Of a DNA stretch of 64,000 nucleotides, positions 46,344 to 56,090 are shown piece by piece. The notes under the pieces are model-generated. The model had not been told where the DNA came from. It searched no databases and worked only from the letters and a program-made list of their open reading frames with translations. The stretch's first letter is position 1, and every line of letters starts with the position of its first letter. The stretch is from positions 62,001 to 126,000 of the forward strand of contig NZ_FOLL01000001.1 of the NCBI RefSeq assembly GCF_900112315.1, given 5' to 3'. The translations under genes were made by a program, and so were the position numbers. Source of the DNA: Parapedobacter composti (lineage in GTDB: Bacteria > Bacteroidota > Bacteroidia > Sphingobacteriales > Sphingobacteriaceae).

Positions 46344-47177
46344 TTAGACGATACTTTTGAAACGATCGGGGATTTTTACTACCAGTTTCCAGTCGGCCAT
46401 AGCGGGTTTGTTCAACGCGTAAATGGGTCTTATCCAGGTTTGTATGAAGCGGGCCAAGGAGAGCCATTTGTCGCCGGTACGGGCTCTTTTATTTGTGATG
46501 ATATCAATTGTTCTTGCGCGTTTTCTGATGTGCCTTTCACGGCCGGTAGCCATGCGGTCTTTGTCAAGGAAACGTGCTTGAATCATGTCGTAATCCACCG
46601 ATCCGAAATGAAATAGAAATAAATTGGAATCGATGCGGAAATTGTGCCCCCTGATTCGGTGAAATCCGGAACCCCACCGTACTGGCCGCGATATCACGGA
46701 TGGTTTAGTATACCTTGACGACAGCAGCGCATATTCCCGTTGCGAAAGGAAAGGCTGTGAACCATCGAGCTTAGCTTCCGTTTGTAGGTGCTGGCCTACA
46801 TCCATCCCTAAACCAGAAACCGAGGGGCTGATAGTAATTTCGCTGAGGTAGGCTGCCAACGATTTGCCGCAACGGGGGTCGGCAACCAAAAATTCATCCG
46901 CGTCTACGCCAATTACGATATCATACCGCTGAAGTAGTTCGGCAGCTACGTCCGACAGAAAGCCTAATCGGCGTTTCTCCGCGGCGACGACGTGCTCCAC
47001 CACGCGTTTCCGGTGCTGCACGTTAGCCTTCCCGGCGTTCTTGGGAATGGGTTGGTCCTCGCCGTCGAGAAATATAAAAAGGTTTTCTTCACCCAGTTGT
47101 TTGCCGTAATAATCAATCCAGCGGGTTAAGAAAAAATCATCATTGCGGGCCATTGTTAAGGCACAGATTTTTTTCAT
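46344..47177 (-). CDS. Glycosyltransferase, GT2-like (Glyco_tranf_2_4 type)
   Basis: 277 residues from ATG 47177. 'ICALTMARNDDFFLTRWIDYYGKQLG' at the start, 'NLFIFLDGEDQP' and 'YDIVIGVDADEFLVAD' (DxD metal site, residues about 97-103) fit the GT2-like group related to GT92. C-terminal 'HIRGHNFRIDSNLFLFHFGSVDYDMI' is also typical. Acceptor unknown. A basic C-terminal region may contact the membrane. One base separates it from the Stealth gene. Confidence 0.82.
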   Translation of the reverse strand: MKKICALTMARNDDFFLTRWIDYYGKQLGEENLFIFLDGEDQPIPKNAGKANVQHRKRVVEHVVAAEKRRLGFLSDVAAELLQRYDIVIGVDADEFLVADPRCGKSLAAYLSEITISPSVSGLGMDVGQHLQTEAKLDGSQPFLSQREYALLSSRYTKPSVISRPVRWGSGFHRIRGHNFRIDSNLFLFHFGSVDYDMIQARFLDKDRMATGRERHIRKRARTIDIITNKRARTGDKWLSLARFIQTWIRPIYALNKPAMADWKLVVKIPDRFKSIV

Positions 47178-47316
47178 TAGCGCAATTGCTTTTAAGTGGC
47201 TATGAAGCTTGCATGAACTATTCACTTATTGTCTGCTTCTTCGGCGTTCAAGAGCCGGCTTCGCTCCGTTCATATCCTTGCGGATACGGCAATTCATGCA
47301 GGTTTATTTTCCGTAG

Positions 47317-47324
47317 CAAAAATA
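47317..47324 (-). promoter_or_regulatory. -7 promoter element upstream of the GT2-like/Stealth operon
   Basis: TATTTTTG on the minus strand, an exact TAnnTTTG, 140 bases before the ATG at 47177. No -33 TTG is evident. The region 47178-47377 holds no other recognised feature. Confidence 0.4.
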
Positions 47325-47377
47325 TAATAATTATCAGTCTCTTGATGATTTTCTTTGTTTTGGCGAGTTTGGAAGGG

Positions 47378-48072
47378 CTAACCGGTTTGTTGGCTTTCTC
47401 GCATCATAAACTTTAATACCCCCCAAGTTCGTGCGATCTCGTCATCCACTAAATGTTTATTCCCTTCGTGATGGAAATATAATATAACGCTGAATCCCGT
47501 ATAATCCTTGTGCATGACAACGGACTTGCAGTGAGTGTATTTTCCCTGGAAAGCGCGATCCTCATCTATTTTAACATGGAAAATGACAACGGTATCAGCA
47601 TTTAATGCCTCGATTTGGCCATCGGTAACAGGCAGGTAAACCGGACTGGCCGTTGTATCCACCAGCGGCTTGGTCGAGTCTTTCCAAGAGTTGTTAGGAG
47701 AAAATTCCCCGGTAACCGTCGTATTCGGATCTGCCGCCTTGGCGAAGGCCAATAAAAAATCCTTTTCTTTCTTGCTATACTCGGACCCTTTAATCCGGAG
47801 GCTATACATACCGATCATGATGTCGTTCTCCGGATTGACAACGGTATAAGGATAGCTGTTAAGGTCTACCCCTTTGGAAGGCGAATACCGCTTATCATAC
47901 AAGGTTTCAACTTCTTCTACCCTTCGGGCATCGAAAACTCGACGCCCGAGAGTTCATTAAGTTCGATAAAGAGTGGACGCGGATCGAATTGTTGCCCACA
48001 TAGCGTTACCGTAAATCCAATGCAAAAAATAAAAAAGCTTATCGCATGGCAAAGTATACGTCGAAAATCCAT
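47378..48072 (-). pseudogene. Frameshifted gene for a secreted protein of unknown function
   Basis: Two overlapping frames make one protein. From ATG 48072 a signal peptide (hydrophobic 'ISFFIFCIGFTVTLCGQ') and about 20 mature residues run to a TAG at 47919-47917. The neighbouring frame, open through the overlap, continues as 'FDARRVEEVETLYDKRY' to a stop at 47378. One extra A in the AAAA run at 47934-47937 (T on the coding strand) would join them into about 231 residues. The downstream part alone has no signal peptide and only a TTG start, so it is not a natural gene. No family recognised; 'VVIFHVKIDEDRAF' and 'SVILYFHHEG' suggest beta strands. Confidence 0.65.
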
Positions 48073-48227
48073 TTACACTAATTATTAAAAGGTTTACCCA
48101 TTTGATCATGGATAGCTACTTGGTTAGACCGTCACAATATAGCAATTTTCGATTTCCGTAAAAAATTTAAATATAGCTACAGGGCAATCGGGCCGCACTA
48201 AACATGATCTCGCTGGGCATATTGATG

Positions 48228-48260
48228 TTGTCGTCGTTTGAATCGGAAAATGTATCTTTG
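48228..48260 (+). promoter_or_regulatory. Promoter of the WbsX-like gene, nearly leaderless
   Basis: TATCTTTG at 48253-48260, TTG at 48228-48230 with 22 bases between. It ends six bases before ATG 48267 and makes the longer upstream frame unlikely. Confidence 0.5.
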
Positions 48261-48266
48261 GAACGT

Positions 48267-49376
48267 ATGCAATCAAATGTGAAGCCATTGGCGATTTATT
48301 TGCCACAATACCATCCTATTCCGGAGAACGACATGTGGTGGGGTAAAGGGTTTACGGAATGGACAAATGTGGCCAAAGCTAAACCGAAGTTTCCGGGACA
48401 TTACCAACCTCATCTTCCTAAAGACCTCGGTTTCTATGATCTTCGCCTTTTGGAGGTGATGGAGGCTCAGGCCGATTTAGCCAAACGCTTCGGTGTTTAT
48501 GGTTTTTGTTATTATCATTATTGGTTTGGGGGGCGGCTTCTGCTCGAACGTCCGTTACATCAAATGCTTGAATCGGGGCGTCCAGCGATGCCGTATTGCC
48601 TCTGCTGGGCAAATGAAAATTGGTCCAGAAGATGGGATGGATCGGAAATGGATATTTTGATGGAACAACGATACTCTCCAGAAGACGACTTAGCGCACAT
48701 CCGTTATTTGATCCGGTTTTTCAAAGATGATCGGTATATCAAAATTGCTGGTAAGCCGGTGTTATTGATGTATCGCACGGAGTTACATCCGCGAATGAAT
48801 GAAACATCAGAACGCTGGAGAGAGGAGGCTCGGAAGGAGGGATTCCCGGATTTATATTTGGTTCGGGTAGAGAATTTCCTGCGGGACGTGGACCCGGCGG
48901 TGTATGGATTTGACGCGGGAATGGAGTTCGCTCCTGACTTCAACTGTGCCGGCAGGAAATATCTTAAACAATACCCAGTAAAGTATGCGGCGACTAAGTG
49001 GATGCACAGGTTGAATATTCAAAAAAGTGGTTATTTTGATAATCAGGTGTTTCAGTACGATGAACTGGTCGAGAATATGCTGCGCAAACCTCCGGCTGGG
49101 TATAAACGATTCAGAACTGTATGCCCTTCATGGGACAATTCGGCAAGGAGGGCATCCAACGCTGTTGTTTTCCATAAATCAACACCTGAGAAATTCAAGA
49201 GCTGGGTAAGCGATATCGCGAAGTATACAGAAAGAAGCTTTGACGGGGACGAGCAGATATTCTTTATTAATGCATGGAATGAATGGGGAGAAGGGTGTCA
49301 TTTGGAGCCTGATCAGCGCTTTGGGTTGGGATACCTTGAGGCGTTTAAGGCCGGATTGGGGGGGGATAGTGTATGA
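48267..49376 (+). CDS. WbsX-like glycosyltransferase
   Basis: 369 residues from ATG 48267. 'IYLPQYHPIPENDMWWGKGFTEWTNVAKA' at the N-terminus, 'FGVYGFCYYHYWFGGRLLLERP', 'CWANENWSRRWDG' and 'FINAWNEWGEGCHLEPD' match the WbsX family, whose fold resembles GH99 enzymes. Members occur in O-antigen and surface-glycan clusters and are classed as glycosyltransferases, though the mechanism is not settled. The gene ends four bases into the next GT2 gene, so they are translationally coupled. Confidence 0.92.
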   Translation: MQSNVKPLAIYLPQYHPIPENDMWWGKGFTEWTNVAKAKPKFPGHYQPHLPKDLGFYDLRLLEVMEAQADLAKRFGVYGFCYYHYWFGGRLLLERPLHQMLESGRPAMPYCLCWANENWSRRWDGSEMDILMEQRYSPEDDLAHIRYLIRFFKDDRYIKIAGKPVLLMYRTELHPRMNETSERWREEARKEGFPDLYLVRVENFLRDVDPAVYGFDAGMEFAPDFNCAGRKYLKQYPVKYAATKWMHRLNIQKSGYFDNQVFQYDELVENMLRKPPAGYKRFRTVCPSWDNSARRASNAVVFHKSTPEKFKSWVSDIAKYTERSFDGDEQIFFINAWNEWGEGCHLEPDQRFGLGYLEAFKAGLGGDSV

Positions 49377-50164
49377 AAAGATATATACTCTCGATTATAA
49401 CTGTCAACCTCAACAACCGGGAAGGGCTTGAACGGACGATAGCATCCGTTGTATCGCAGAATACCAATGTTGATTACGAATATATTGTTATTGACGGTCA
49501 ATCTGATGACGGTAGTTTGGCCGTCATCAAGAAATATAGCGATCGGCTTACGTATTGGGTGAGTGAGTCGGATGAGGGGGTGTATGATGCTATGAATAAA
49601 GGTATTCGCGCAGCGTCGGGAGATTACTTGTTGTTTTTGAACAGCGGCGACATATTGACGGATACGACGGTGCTTGGAGATGTGTTCAAGAAACTTGATG
49701 GTACTGATGTCGTTTACGGTGATATTTATTTTAATTATGGAACATATCAAGAGCGCTATTATTATCCCCGCGAGCTTTCCTTTCAATTTTTTTGCGAAAA
49801 ATCGTTAGGGCATCCAGCAACCTTTATCCGGCGGGAGCTGTTCTTCAAATATGGGTTGTACGACTTAAGTTACCCTATCGCTGCCGATTGGGTGTTTTTT
49901 AGTCGCGTCATTTGCAAGTACAATGTCACAACGAAGCATGTTCCGGTGGCGATTTCCATATTTGATATGAAGGGGATGAGCAATGATCCCTCAAATAAGC
50001 AGCGGATAGCTGACGAACGCAATCGGTTTTTGTCAGCTGAATTTTCAGTGTTTATGGTCGATTATCGGGCGTATAAACGGATTCAAGACGAACTATCCCG
50101 TATCAAGTCATCGAAAGCATACCGTTGGTTGCGTACTTTGGGCGTCAAGAAGTTCAAGGATTGA
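49373..50164 (+). CDS. Family 2 glycosyltransferase, coupled to the WbsX-like gene
   Basis: 263 residues. GT-A motifs 'LSIITVNLNNREGLERTIASV', 'YIVIDGQSDDGS', 'DEGVYDAMNKGIRAASGDYLLFLNSGD' are the WcaE/WbbD-like pattern, where the 'NSGD' motif takes the DXD place. 'PAATFIRRELFFKYGLYD'-type acceptor region follows (here 'HPATFIRRELFFKYG'). Start overlaps the WbsX-like stop as ATGA. The last 11 bases overlap the convergent GT2 gene end. Confidence 0.9.
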   Translation: MKRYILSIITVNLNNREGLERTIASVVSQNTNVDYEYIVIDGQSDDGSLAVIKKYSDRLTYWVSESDEGVYDAMNKGIRAASGDYLLFLNSGDILTDTTVLGDVFKKLDGTDVVYGDIYFNYGTYQERYYYPRELSFQFFCEKSLGHPATFIRRELFFKYGLYDLSYPIAADWVFFSRVICKYNVTTKHVPVAISIFDMKGMSNDPSNKQRIADERNRFLSAEFSVFMVDYRAYKRIQDELSRIKSSKAYRWLRTLGVKKFKD

Positions 50165-51113
50165 AGCTGAAAATCCGTTTGCGTGCCACGTTAAGTTCTT
50201 TTAGGTAAAGCCTCAGGGTGCGCCGCCATCCCAACAGTTTGGCTAATGATAGGGTTTTCTCAGCGTTGGATAGCCCGTGCCGTCTCAAAAAATGCCGCCC
50301 GTTGTAGTTGATTTGTTCGGTGGGTAAAGGACAAGGCAGGTTTCGTGAGCGTATACCACGTTCGATTTCAAGCATCATCTTCATATAATGGAAAGCCATT
50401 TCTTTGCCCTGATAGCTCATGCTATCTTTATGGATACGCACTTTTGCGTAAGCGTGGTTATCCCTAAAATAGGTGAAACGGGTGCCATGTAAAGCCGCCC
50501 GCGAGAAAAAGTGCCAGTCTTCTAATAGAGAAAATGATTCGTCAAATAAGCCAACAGCCTCAAACACATCTTTTCGTATCAACATGCTGTTGACCGGGGC
50601 TAGGTTCCGATGATACAGGTGTGCGAGAAGTTTACACCTGTCAGTCCAATCGACTTGCGGAATCCATTGCGTGTCGTTCAGTTTGAATTCGCCTACGTCT
50701 ATGTACTCAAAATTTCTGATCTTTTCGTCTGGGTTACCGTGTCGGAAGTAAAAAGCTTCGGTATATGAAATGCCAATCTCCGGTCGGGATTCCATATAGG
50801 GTACCTGCCGCTCCAGCTTAAAAGGTGAAAGAAGGTCATCGGCATCTAATAACTGTATAAAAATTCCGTTAGCTATGCGGATGGCACTATTCCGCGCTGC
50901 CGATAACCCCTTATTCTCTTGCCTGTGATACCGGATACGCGGATCTTTTTTGATGAACTGATGGACGATATCGGCCGTGCTATCCGTCGAACCATCGTCC
51001 AACACAACGCATTCCCAGTTATGGAATGTTTGTTTCCGCACGTTCTCCAATGTGTCACCGATATAGCTTCCGTAATTGAAGGTAGGAATAATAATGGAAA
51101 CAATCGGTCGCAT
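50154..51113 (-). CDS. Family 2 glycosyltransferase
   Basis: 319 residues from ATG 51113. 'VSIIIPTFNYGSYIGDTLENV', 'CVVLDDGSTDST', 'FIQLLDADDLLSPFKLE' (metal site) and 'FSLLEDWHFFSRAAL' are standard GT2 motifs. A basic C-terminal helix ('LLGWRRTLRLYLKELNVARKR') may bind the membrane. It runs tail-to-tail into 49373-50164 with an 11-base overlap, so read-through from either side would produce antisense RNA. Confidence 0.9.
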   Translation of the reverse strand: MRPIVSIIIPTFNYGSYIGDTLENVRKQTFHNWECVVLDDGSTDSTADIVHQFIKKDPRIRYHRQENKGLSAARNSAIRIANGIFIQLLDADDLLSPFKLERQVPYMESRPEIGISYTEAFYFRHGNPDEKIRNFEYIDVGEFKLNDTQWIPQVDWTDRCKLLAHLYHRNLAPVNSMLIRKDVFEAVGLFDESFSLLEDWHFFSRAALHGTRFTYFRDNHAYAKVRIHKDSMSYQGKEMAFHYMKMMLEIERGIRSRNLPCPLPTEQINYNGRHFLRRHGLSNAEKTLSLAKLLGWRRTLRLYLKELNVARKRIFSFNP

Positions 51114-51120
51114 AGTTTTA

Positions 51121-51150
51121 CAAAGGTAATGATTTGAACGCTCCGTACAA
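51121..51150 (-). promoter_or_regulatory. Promoter of the GT2 gene at 50154-51113, nearly leaderless
   Basis: TTG at 51150-51148, 19 bases, TACCTTTG at 51128-51121: full consensus, ending seven bases before the ATG. Confidence 0.68.
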
Positions 51151-51211
51151 AAATTGGAGGCATGCAAAGCCTCTTTTTGGTCACCATTGAGGGGTTTGTA
51201 AGCCGCTTGGT

Positions 51212-51242
51212 TTGCTCCTTAAGCCTGATATTCCTATATTTG
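51212..51242 (+). promoter_or_regulatory. Promoter of the glycosyltransferase gene at 51278
   Basis: TTG at 51212-51214 (within TTTG), 20 bases, TATATTTG at 51235-51242: full consensus, 35 bases before the TTG start codon. Confidence 0.68.
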
Positions 51243-51277
51243 GCCGAATTCACCAGATTGTTTTGTGAGGACGTATA

Positions 51278-52309
51278 TTGAACGATGAAAAATCAATATT
51301 GGTGGGTATCTACTCATTAGACCGTGTTGGTGGTGCCGAGTTGTATACCTGTGATCTCATCAGGCAGCTAAAGCAGAAAGATAATATAGCCGTTGAGTTC
51401 TATGCCATGGTGCAGGGCAAGTTAGCTGACTATGTCAGCGAAGAACTTCAGGTGCGCTACATGAGCAAAGAACGTTATGATTTGATTTTGGTGACCCACA
51501 ATGCTGCTGTGGAGGCACTATATGGAAAGGGGCCTATTATCCAAATCTGTCACGGTGCGATCCTTGATCTGGAGTTCCCATCGGTATATGCGGACTACCA
51601 CGTAGGGATTTCAAAAGAAATATGTGACAGCTTGGACAGCAAGGGGTTTCCGAACTGCTTGGTACTTAACGGGCTTGACCTAAACCAAAAGTATCCCATC
51701 CGTCCTCCAAATGAAACATTGAAAAGGGTGCTTTCGCTATGCCAGAGCGAAGAAGCAAATGCCATGCTCCAAAACGCATGCAATCGGCTGGAAGTCGAAT
51801 TCGTGTCGTTCAATAAACATGAAAATCCGGTTTTTAACATCGAACAGGAAATTAATAAGGCCGACTTGGTGGTTGGGATAGGCCGCTCTATTTATGACGC
51901 TATGGCGTGTGGGCGGCCGTGTGTGGTGTTTGATAGCCGGGGCTACAACGGCAATAAAGGGGATGGGTACTTGCATCCTGAATTATTTGACACATTCGTG
52001 CGGAATAATTGCTCCGGCCGATTCCGTAACCGTGCCTATACAGAAGAGGAGTTGGTACTGGAGATACAAAAATATAATGCTGCCGACGGAGCCCGGTTGC
52101 GACAAATTGCGGAAAAGCAGTTGAATGTAGTGAATACGGCGGAGGCATTGTTGGACACTGTTCGTTGCATTTCGCCTGAGACGCGGCGTAAAAAGCGATA
52201 CCGTATTGTAAGAGACCGTCTAACACGGTTGCGTACATCCTTTAGGCACTTACGCAGATCTTTTAAACGGAAACTGAAGCAGATGATGGGGATTGAACGT
52301 GCTCATTGA
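51278..52309 (+). CDS. GT4-like glycosyltransferase
   Basis: 343 residues from a TTG start. A TGA at 51266-51268 leaves no ATG in frame upstream, and 'ILVGIYSLDRVGGAELYTCDLIRQL' follows at once, so TTG (51278) is chosen. 'ICHGAILDLEFPSVYADYHVGISKEICDSL' and 'ADLVVGIGRSIYDAMACGRPCVVFDSRG' match the GT-B acceptor and donor sides of GT4 enzymes, though the usual E-x7-E motif is weak. A very basic C-terminal tail (about 300-343) suggests membrane contact. Confidence 0.78.
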   Translation: MNDEKSILVGIYSLDRVGGAELYTCDLIRQLKQKDNIAVEFYAMVQGKLADYVSEELQVRYMSKERYDLILVTHNAAVEALYGKGPIIQICHGAILDLEFPSVYADYHVGISKEICDSLDSKGFPNCLVLNGLDLNQKYPIRPPNETLKRVLSLCQSEEANAMLQNACNRLEVEFVSFNKHENPVFNIEQEINKADLVVGIGRSIYDAMACGRPCVVFDSRGYNGNKGDGYLHPELFDTFVRNNCSGRFRNRAYTEEELVLEIQKYNAADGARLRQIAEKQLNVVNTAEALLDTVRCISPETRRKKRYRIVRDRLTRLRTSFRHLRRSFKRKLKQMMGIERAH

Positions 52310-52359
52310 TACAGGCTAATCGTGCCGTTGGTAGGGCATGATTCTTGCTGCTCAACAAT

Positions 52360-52863
52360 ATGGCTAAGCATTTATTCATCATCAGACATGCCAAATCGGA
52401 TTGGTCGTTTAACGTAGACGACATCGACAGACCGCTCAATACGCGCGGCTTGAGTAATGCGCCCGAAATGGCGCGACGCCTGGCTGCTTATGTTATACAG
52501 CCGGGGCAGCTTGTCAGTAGTCCGGCCAAACGCGCCTTTGCCACCGCTGAAATCTTCGCGCAGGGACTGGAAATGGCTAATCAAGCGATTGTGGTAGACG
52601 ACCGGATTTACGAAGCGCATCCCGATGTGTTGCTGCAGGTGGTAAACGGTCTGGACGATCATTACCAAAGCATAGCTCTTTTTGGGCACAACCCCGGCAT
52701 GGCGTTGTTTGCCAGCTACCTTACAGGCCAGCAGTGTGATCATTTCCCCACCTGTGCGATCATGCACATTGGGTTTGACGATACAGACCAATGGGCGGCC
52801 GTAAGCGGCGGATCCGGCGTAAACCGTTGGTTTGTTTATCCTAAGGGTGGGGATTGGGCATAA
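52360..52863 (+). CDS. sixA: SixA-like histidine phosphatase
   Basis: 167 residues from ATG 52360. '[11 protein letters not shown]' carries the catalytic RHAK motif with His10, and '[12 protein letters not shown]' the second catalytic His of the branch that includes phosphohistidine phosphatase SixA. In Escherichia coli SixA removes phosphate from a phosphotransferase-system protein; the target here is unknown. Cytoplasmic. 20 bases before the next gene. Confidence 0.85.
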   Translation: MAKHLFIIRHAKSDWSFNVDDIDRPLNTRGLSNAPEMARRLAAYVIQPGQLVSSPAKRAFATAEIFAQGLEMANQAIVVDDRIYEAHPDVLLQVVNGLDDHYQSIALFGHNPGMALFASYLTGQQCDHFPTCAIMHIGFDDTDQWAAVSGGSGVNRWFVYPKGGDWA

Positions 52864-52883
52864 TTTACTTATCTTTACGGCAG

Positions 52884-54902
52884 ATGCCTAATAAGCTCCA
52901 TAGCGAAACATCGCCCTACCTACGGCAGCACCAGCACAACCCGGTTGAATGGTACCCTTGGGGAGCGGAAGCGTTGAACAAAGCGCAGGCCGAAAATAAG
53001 CTCATCGTCGTCAGTATCGGTTATTCCGCATGCCATTGGTGCCACGTGATGGAACGCGAGAGTTTTGAGAATGAAGATGTGGCCGCCGTGATGAACCAGC
53101 ATTTTATATCCATCAAGGTAGACCGTGAAGAGCGGCCTGACATCGACCAGATTTATATGATTGCTGTGCAGCTGATGACCGGGCAGGGGGGATGGCCGCT
53201 CAACTGCATCTGCCTGCCCGATGGCCGGCCCATATATGGGGGCACATATTTCCGGCCTGCCGACTGGAAAAATGTGCTGCTGCAACTGGCCGAGATGTGG
53301 AGCAATACGCCGGAGGTGGCGCTTGACTATGCCGAACGGCTTACCGCCGGTATTCAACAGAGTGAACAACTGCCTGTCAACCGGATACCGGAAACTTATA
53401 CAGATAAAGATATCACCGCCATTGTGGAACCTTGGAAACGCTTATTTGATAAGCAAGAGGGGGGCTATACGCGGGCACCTAAGTTTCCGCTGCCGAACAA
53501 TTGGTTGTTTCTGCTCCGTTATGCGGTGCTGGCGGATGATACCGCGGTACTGGAGCATGTACATTTCACGCTTCGGAAAATAGCGTCCGGAGGGATCTAT
53601 GACCATGTAGGCGGAGGTTTTGCCCGCTATTCGGTAGACGGTAGGTGGCATATTCCGCATTTTGAAAAAATGCTGTATGATAACGCCCAACTGGTGAGCC
53701 TGTATGCCGAGGCTTGGCAGCAACGCCCCACTGAACAGTATAAACGGGTGGTGACGGAAACATTGGCGTGGGTGCGCCGTGAGATGACAAGCCCCGAAGG
53801 GGGATTTTATTGTGCGTTGGATGCCGACAGTGAAGGCGTAGAAGGTAAGTTCTATACATTTCACCGGTCAGAAATTGAACAGGTGCTCGGCGATGATGCG
53901 GCATTGTTTATCCAATATTTTGGCGTTACCGCTGAAGGCAACTGGGAAGAAGAGCAAACCAATGTTTTGTATGTGGATGCTGATGCCGACCCGCTTGCGC
54001 GGGAGGCCGGGTTTTCGGCAGCGGAGTGGGAGCTGTACCTGGCTGATGCCAAGCAAAAACTATTGGACTACCGGGAGCAGCGCGTACGGCCGGGACTGGA
54101 TGATAAACAGCTTACTTCGTGGAATGCCATGATGCTTAAAGGGTTTCTGGACGCTTACCGGATATTTGATGAGCCGGAGTACCTGCAAGCGGCGTTGGAC
54201 AATGCCGGGTTTATCCGGCAGAAGCTATACGCCGGAGATGGCGGACTGCTGCATCAACCTGAAGGGGGGGGTAAAGCCATTCCGGGTTTCCTTGATGACT
54301 ATGCCTTTTGTATTGAGGCTTATACGGCACTGTACGAAGCCACATTCGATGAGGCGTGGTTGCAGGAGGCGGAGCGGCTGGCAGCGTATGTGCTGCACCA
54401 TTTTTACGATAATGAACAGCATGCGTTTTTTTATACAGCAGACACGGCCGAGCCGCTCATCGCCCGTAAGCAGGAGGTGATGGACAATGTTATCCCATCA
54501 TCGACGTCTGCCGTTGTGCGGCAGTTCCATAGGCTGGGACGTTATTTCGACCGACAGCAGTACTTTGATATTGTGGCGCAGTCGCTCGCCAACGTGGTGC
54601 CGCAAATGGCGCGATACGGCTCTGCTTATTCCAACTGGGCAATTTTGCTGCTGGAGGTGGTACACGGTTGCCACGAAGTCATCCTTACAGGCCCCGAATG
54701 GCAGGCCTTCCGCAAGGTGGTAGACGGGCAGTACGTTCCCAATAAAATCATTTTGGGCGGAACAAATGGCACGCTCCCATTGTTAGCCAAGAGGATAGAT
54801 AACCGGCAGACAAGGGCATACGTGTGCAGGAATAAGACATGCAGCCTGCCCGTAACCGATAAAACGGAACTGATAAACTTATTAATTAACCCGGATGCTT
54901 GA
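52884..54902 (+). CDS. YyaL-like thioredoxin-domain protein (DUF255)
   Basis: 672 residues from ATG 52884. The N-terminal thioredoxin-like DUF255 domain (about 1-165) starts '[25 protein letters not shown]' and has '[14 protein letters not shown]' with a CxxC pair. The rest is an alpha/alpha toroid like glucosamine-epimerase-type proteins ('[17 protein letters not shown]', '[12 protein letters not shown]', '[17 protein letters not shown]'). Homologues are found from bacteria to human SPATA20. The reaction is unknown. TATCTTTA (one mismatch to -7) lies seven bases before the start. Confidence 0.93.
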   Translation: MPNKLHSETSPYLRQHQHNPVEWYPWGAEALNKAQAENKLIVVSIGYSACHWCHVMERESFENEDVAAVMNQHFISIKVDREERPDIDQIYMIAVQLMTGQGGWPLNCICLPDGRPIYGGTYFRPADWKNVLLQLAEMWSNTPEVALDYAERLTAGIQQSEQLPVNRIPETYTDKDITAIVEPWKRLFDKQEGGYTRAPKFPLPNNWLFLLRYAVLADDTAVLEHVHFTLRKIASGGIYDHVGGGFARYSVDGRWHIPHFEKMLYDNAQLVSLYAEAWQQRPTEQYKRVVTETLAWVRREMTSPEGGFYCALDADSEGVEGKFYTFHRSEIEQVLGDDAALFIQYFGVTAEGNWEEEQTNVLYVDADADPLAREAGFSAAEWELYLADAKQKLLDYREQRVRPGLDDKQLTSWNAMMLKGFLDAYRIFDEPEYLQAALDNAGFIRQKLYAGDGGLLHQPEGGGKAIPGFLDDYAFCIEAYTALYEATFDEAWLQEAERLAAYVLHHFYDNEQHAFFYTADTAEPLIARKQEVMDNVIPSSTSAVVRQFHRLGRYFDRQQYFDIVAQSLANVVPQMARYGSAYSNWAILLLEVVHGCHEVILTGPEWQAFRKVVDGQYVPNKIILGGTNGTLPLLAKRIDNRQTRAYVCRNKTCSLPVTDKTELINLLINPDA

Positions 54903-54921
54903 CATCCATAATTCCAATCCA

Positions 54922-55419
54922 ATGACTATAGTACCCAACAGCGTGGTAACGCTGACCTACAAGCTCCACACCGTGGAGAATGGAACCAAAACCTTTGTTG
55001 AAGAAGCCGATAAGAACAATCCTTTGGATTTTCTATACGGAGTGGGCATGATGCTTCCTAAGTTTGAGGAAAACATCGCGGGGCTGAAAGCCGGCGATAC
55101 CACCGATTTCCTGCTTGCTGCTGAAGATGCTTATGGCGAGGTAAATGAACAGGCTATCGCATCGCTCCCCATTGATATGTTTGCTGAGAGTGGCATCCCC
55201 GCAGTGGGGCAAGTGTTGCCGTTACAGGATAACCAGGGCAATCAGTTCCGCGGTAAGGTAACGGAAGTGAGTCCTGAGGTGGTGGTGGTTGACCTCAATC
55301 ATCCCATGGCCGGGCAGGATTTGCATTTTTCCATCGAAGTACTTTCTGTTAGGGAAGCAACCCCGGAAGAACTGGCTCATGGGCATTCACATGGGCCGGA
55401 TGGAACGCACCAACATTAA
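54922..55419 (+). CDS. slyD: SlyD-type FKBP peptidyl-prolyl isomerase
   Basis: 165 residues from ATG 54922. FKBP fold with an inserted chaperone (IF) domain: 'VVTLTYKLHTVENGTKTFVEEADK', 'PLDFLYGVGMMLPKFEENIAGLKAGDTTDF', 'EDAYGEVNEQAI' and 'VTEVSPEVVVVDLNHPMAGQDLHF'. The C-terminus is short and histidine-rich ('HGHSHGPDGTHQH'), a possible nickel site as in SlyD. It acts on proline bonds in folding cytoplasmic proteins and may aid metal delivery. 19 bases after the YyaL-like stop. Confidence 0.92.
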   Translation: MTIVPNSVVTLTYKLHTVENGTKTFVEEADKNNPLDFLYGVGMMLPKFEENIAGLKAGDTTDFLLAAEDAYGEVNEQAIASLPIDMFAESGIPAVGQVLPLQDNQGNQFRGKVTEVSPEVVVVDLNHPMAGQDLHFSIEVLSVREATPEELAHGHSHGPDGTHQH

Positions 55420-56084
55420 GCGTTTACTGCCCGGAGCATCTCCCGTTTGCCAGGTGCTCCGGGTACTTTTTCGATACGGAACCCCAAGGAACGCATCACA
55501 CGTTTGAGTTGGCCTGTGATGGCGTAGGTTACAAACACGCCGCCGGGCTTCAGAAAGCGGCATACATGTTCCAACGTTTCTGCCGTCCACATCTCTGGTT
55601 GGTGCACTGCCGCAAAGGCATCGAAATATAATACATCAAACCGTTTTTCTGTAGTAAACCGCATTGCCTCCGTCGGCACGATTTCAAGTGTACCGCCGCG
55701 GATAATGGGCTGTGGTGCGTGCTGACTGAGGGCATATTGCCGGAGAAAAGGCTCCCAGACCTCGGTGGCCACGTATGCGCCATATCCGGTTTGGGCAAGG
55801 GTTTCTTCGGGCAGGGGACAGGCTTCTACGCCTGTATAGTGCAGTGAAACGTCTTGCCTGAAGCAATGGTCGGCACTTAGCACGAAGTTCAGACCCGTGC
55901 CGAACCCGATTTCCAAGATGGATACGGTGGAGGATGGTTGTATGGCGAGCCGGTGCTGCAGGCCCATGCCCAGGAATACGTGCCGGCTTTCCTGCACCGC
56001 GCCGTGGCGGGAGTGGTAGTGCTCGCCCACTCCGGGATGATAGAGTGTTCTGGAGCCGTCTGCCGTGGTAACAAATGTTATCAT
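55416..56084 (-). CDS. mnmD: tRNA 5-methylaminomethyl-2-thiouridine methyltransferase MnmD
   Basis: 222 residues from ATG 56084. Stand-alone MnmD (DUF752), the methyltransferase half of MnmC, which finishes the mnm5s2U34 wobble base in tRNA. 'GEHYHSRHGAVQESRHVFL' at the N-terminus, SAM-binding 'ILEIGFGTGLNFVL', 'FDVLYFDAFAAVHQPEMWT' and the ending 'PGAPGKREMLRA' are family signatures. No FAD-dependent MnmC2 domain is attached. The first ATG (56093) lies in the promoter element. Tail overlaps the SlyD stop by four bases. Confidence 0.94.
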   Translation of the reverse strand: MITFVTTADGSRTLYHPGVGEHYHSRHGAVQESRHVFLGMGLQHRLAIQPSSTVSILEIGFGTGLNFVLSADHCFRQDVSLHYTGVEACPLPEETLAQTGYGAYVATEVWEPFLRQYALSQHAPQPIIRGGTLEIVPTEAMRFTTEKRFDVLYFDAFAAVHQPEMWTAETLEHVCRFLKPGGVFVTYAITGQLKRVMRSLGFRIEKVPGAPGKREMLRAVNA

Positions 56085-56090
56085 GTTGTG

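Noticed and set aside
47153-47416. 87-codon plus-strand frame between the glycosyltransferase and the frameshifted gene
   Set aside because: Mostly intergenic and antisense, starts inside the upstream end of a real gene, with no recognisable family; the hydrophobic look comes from A+T-rich DNA.
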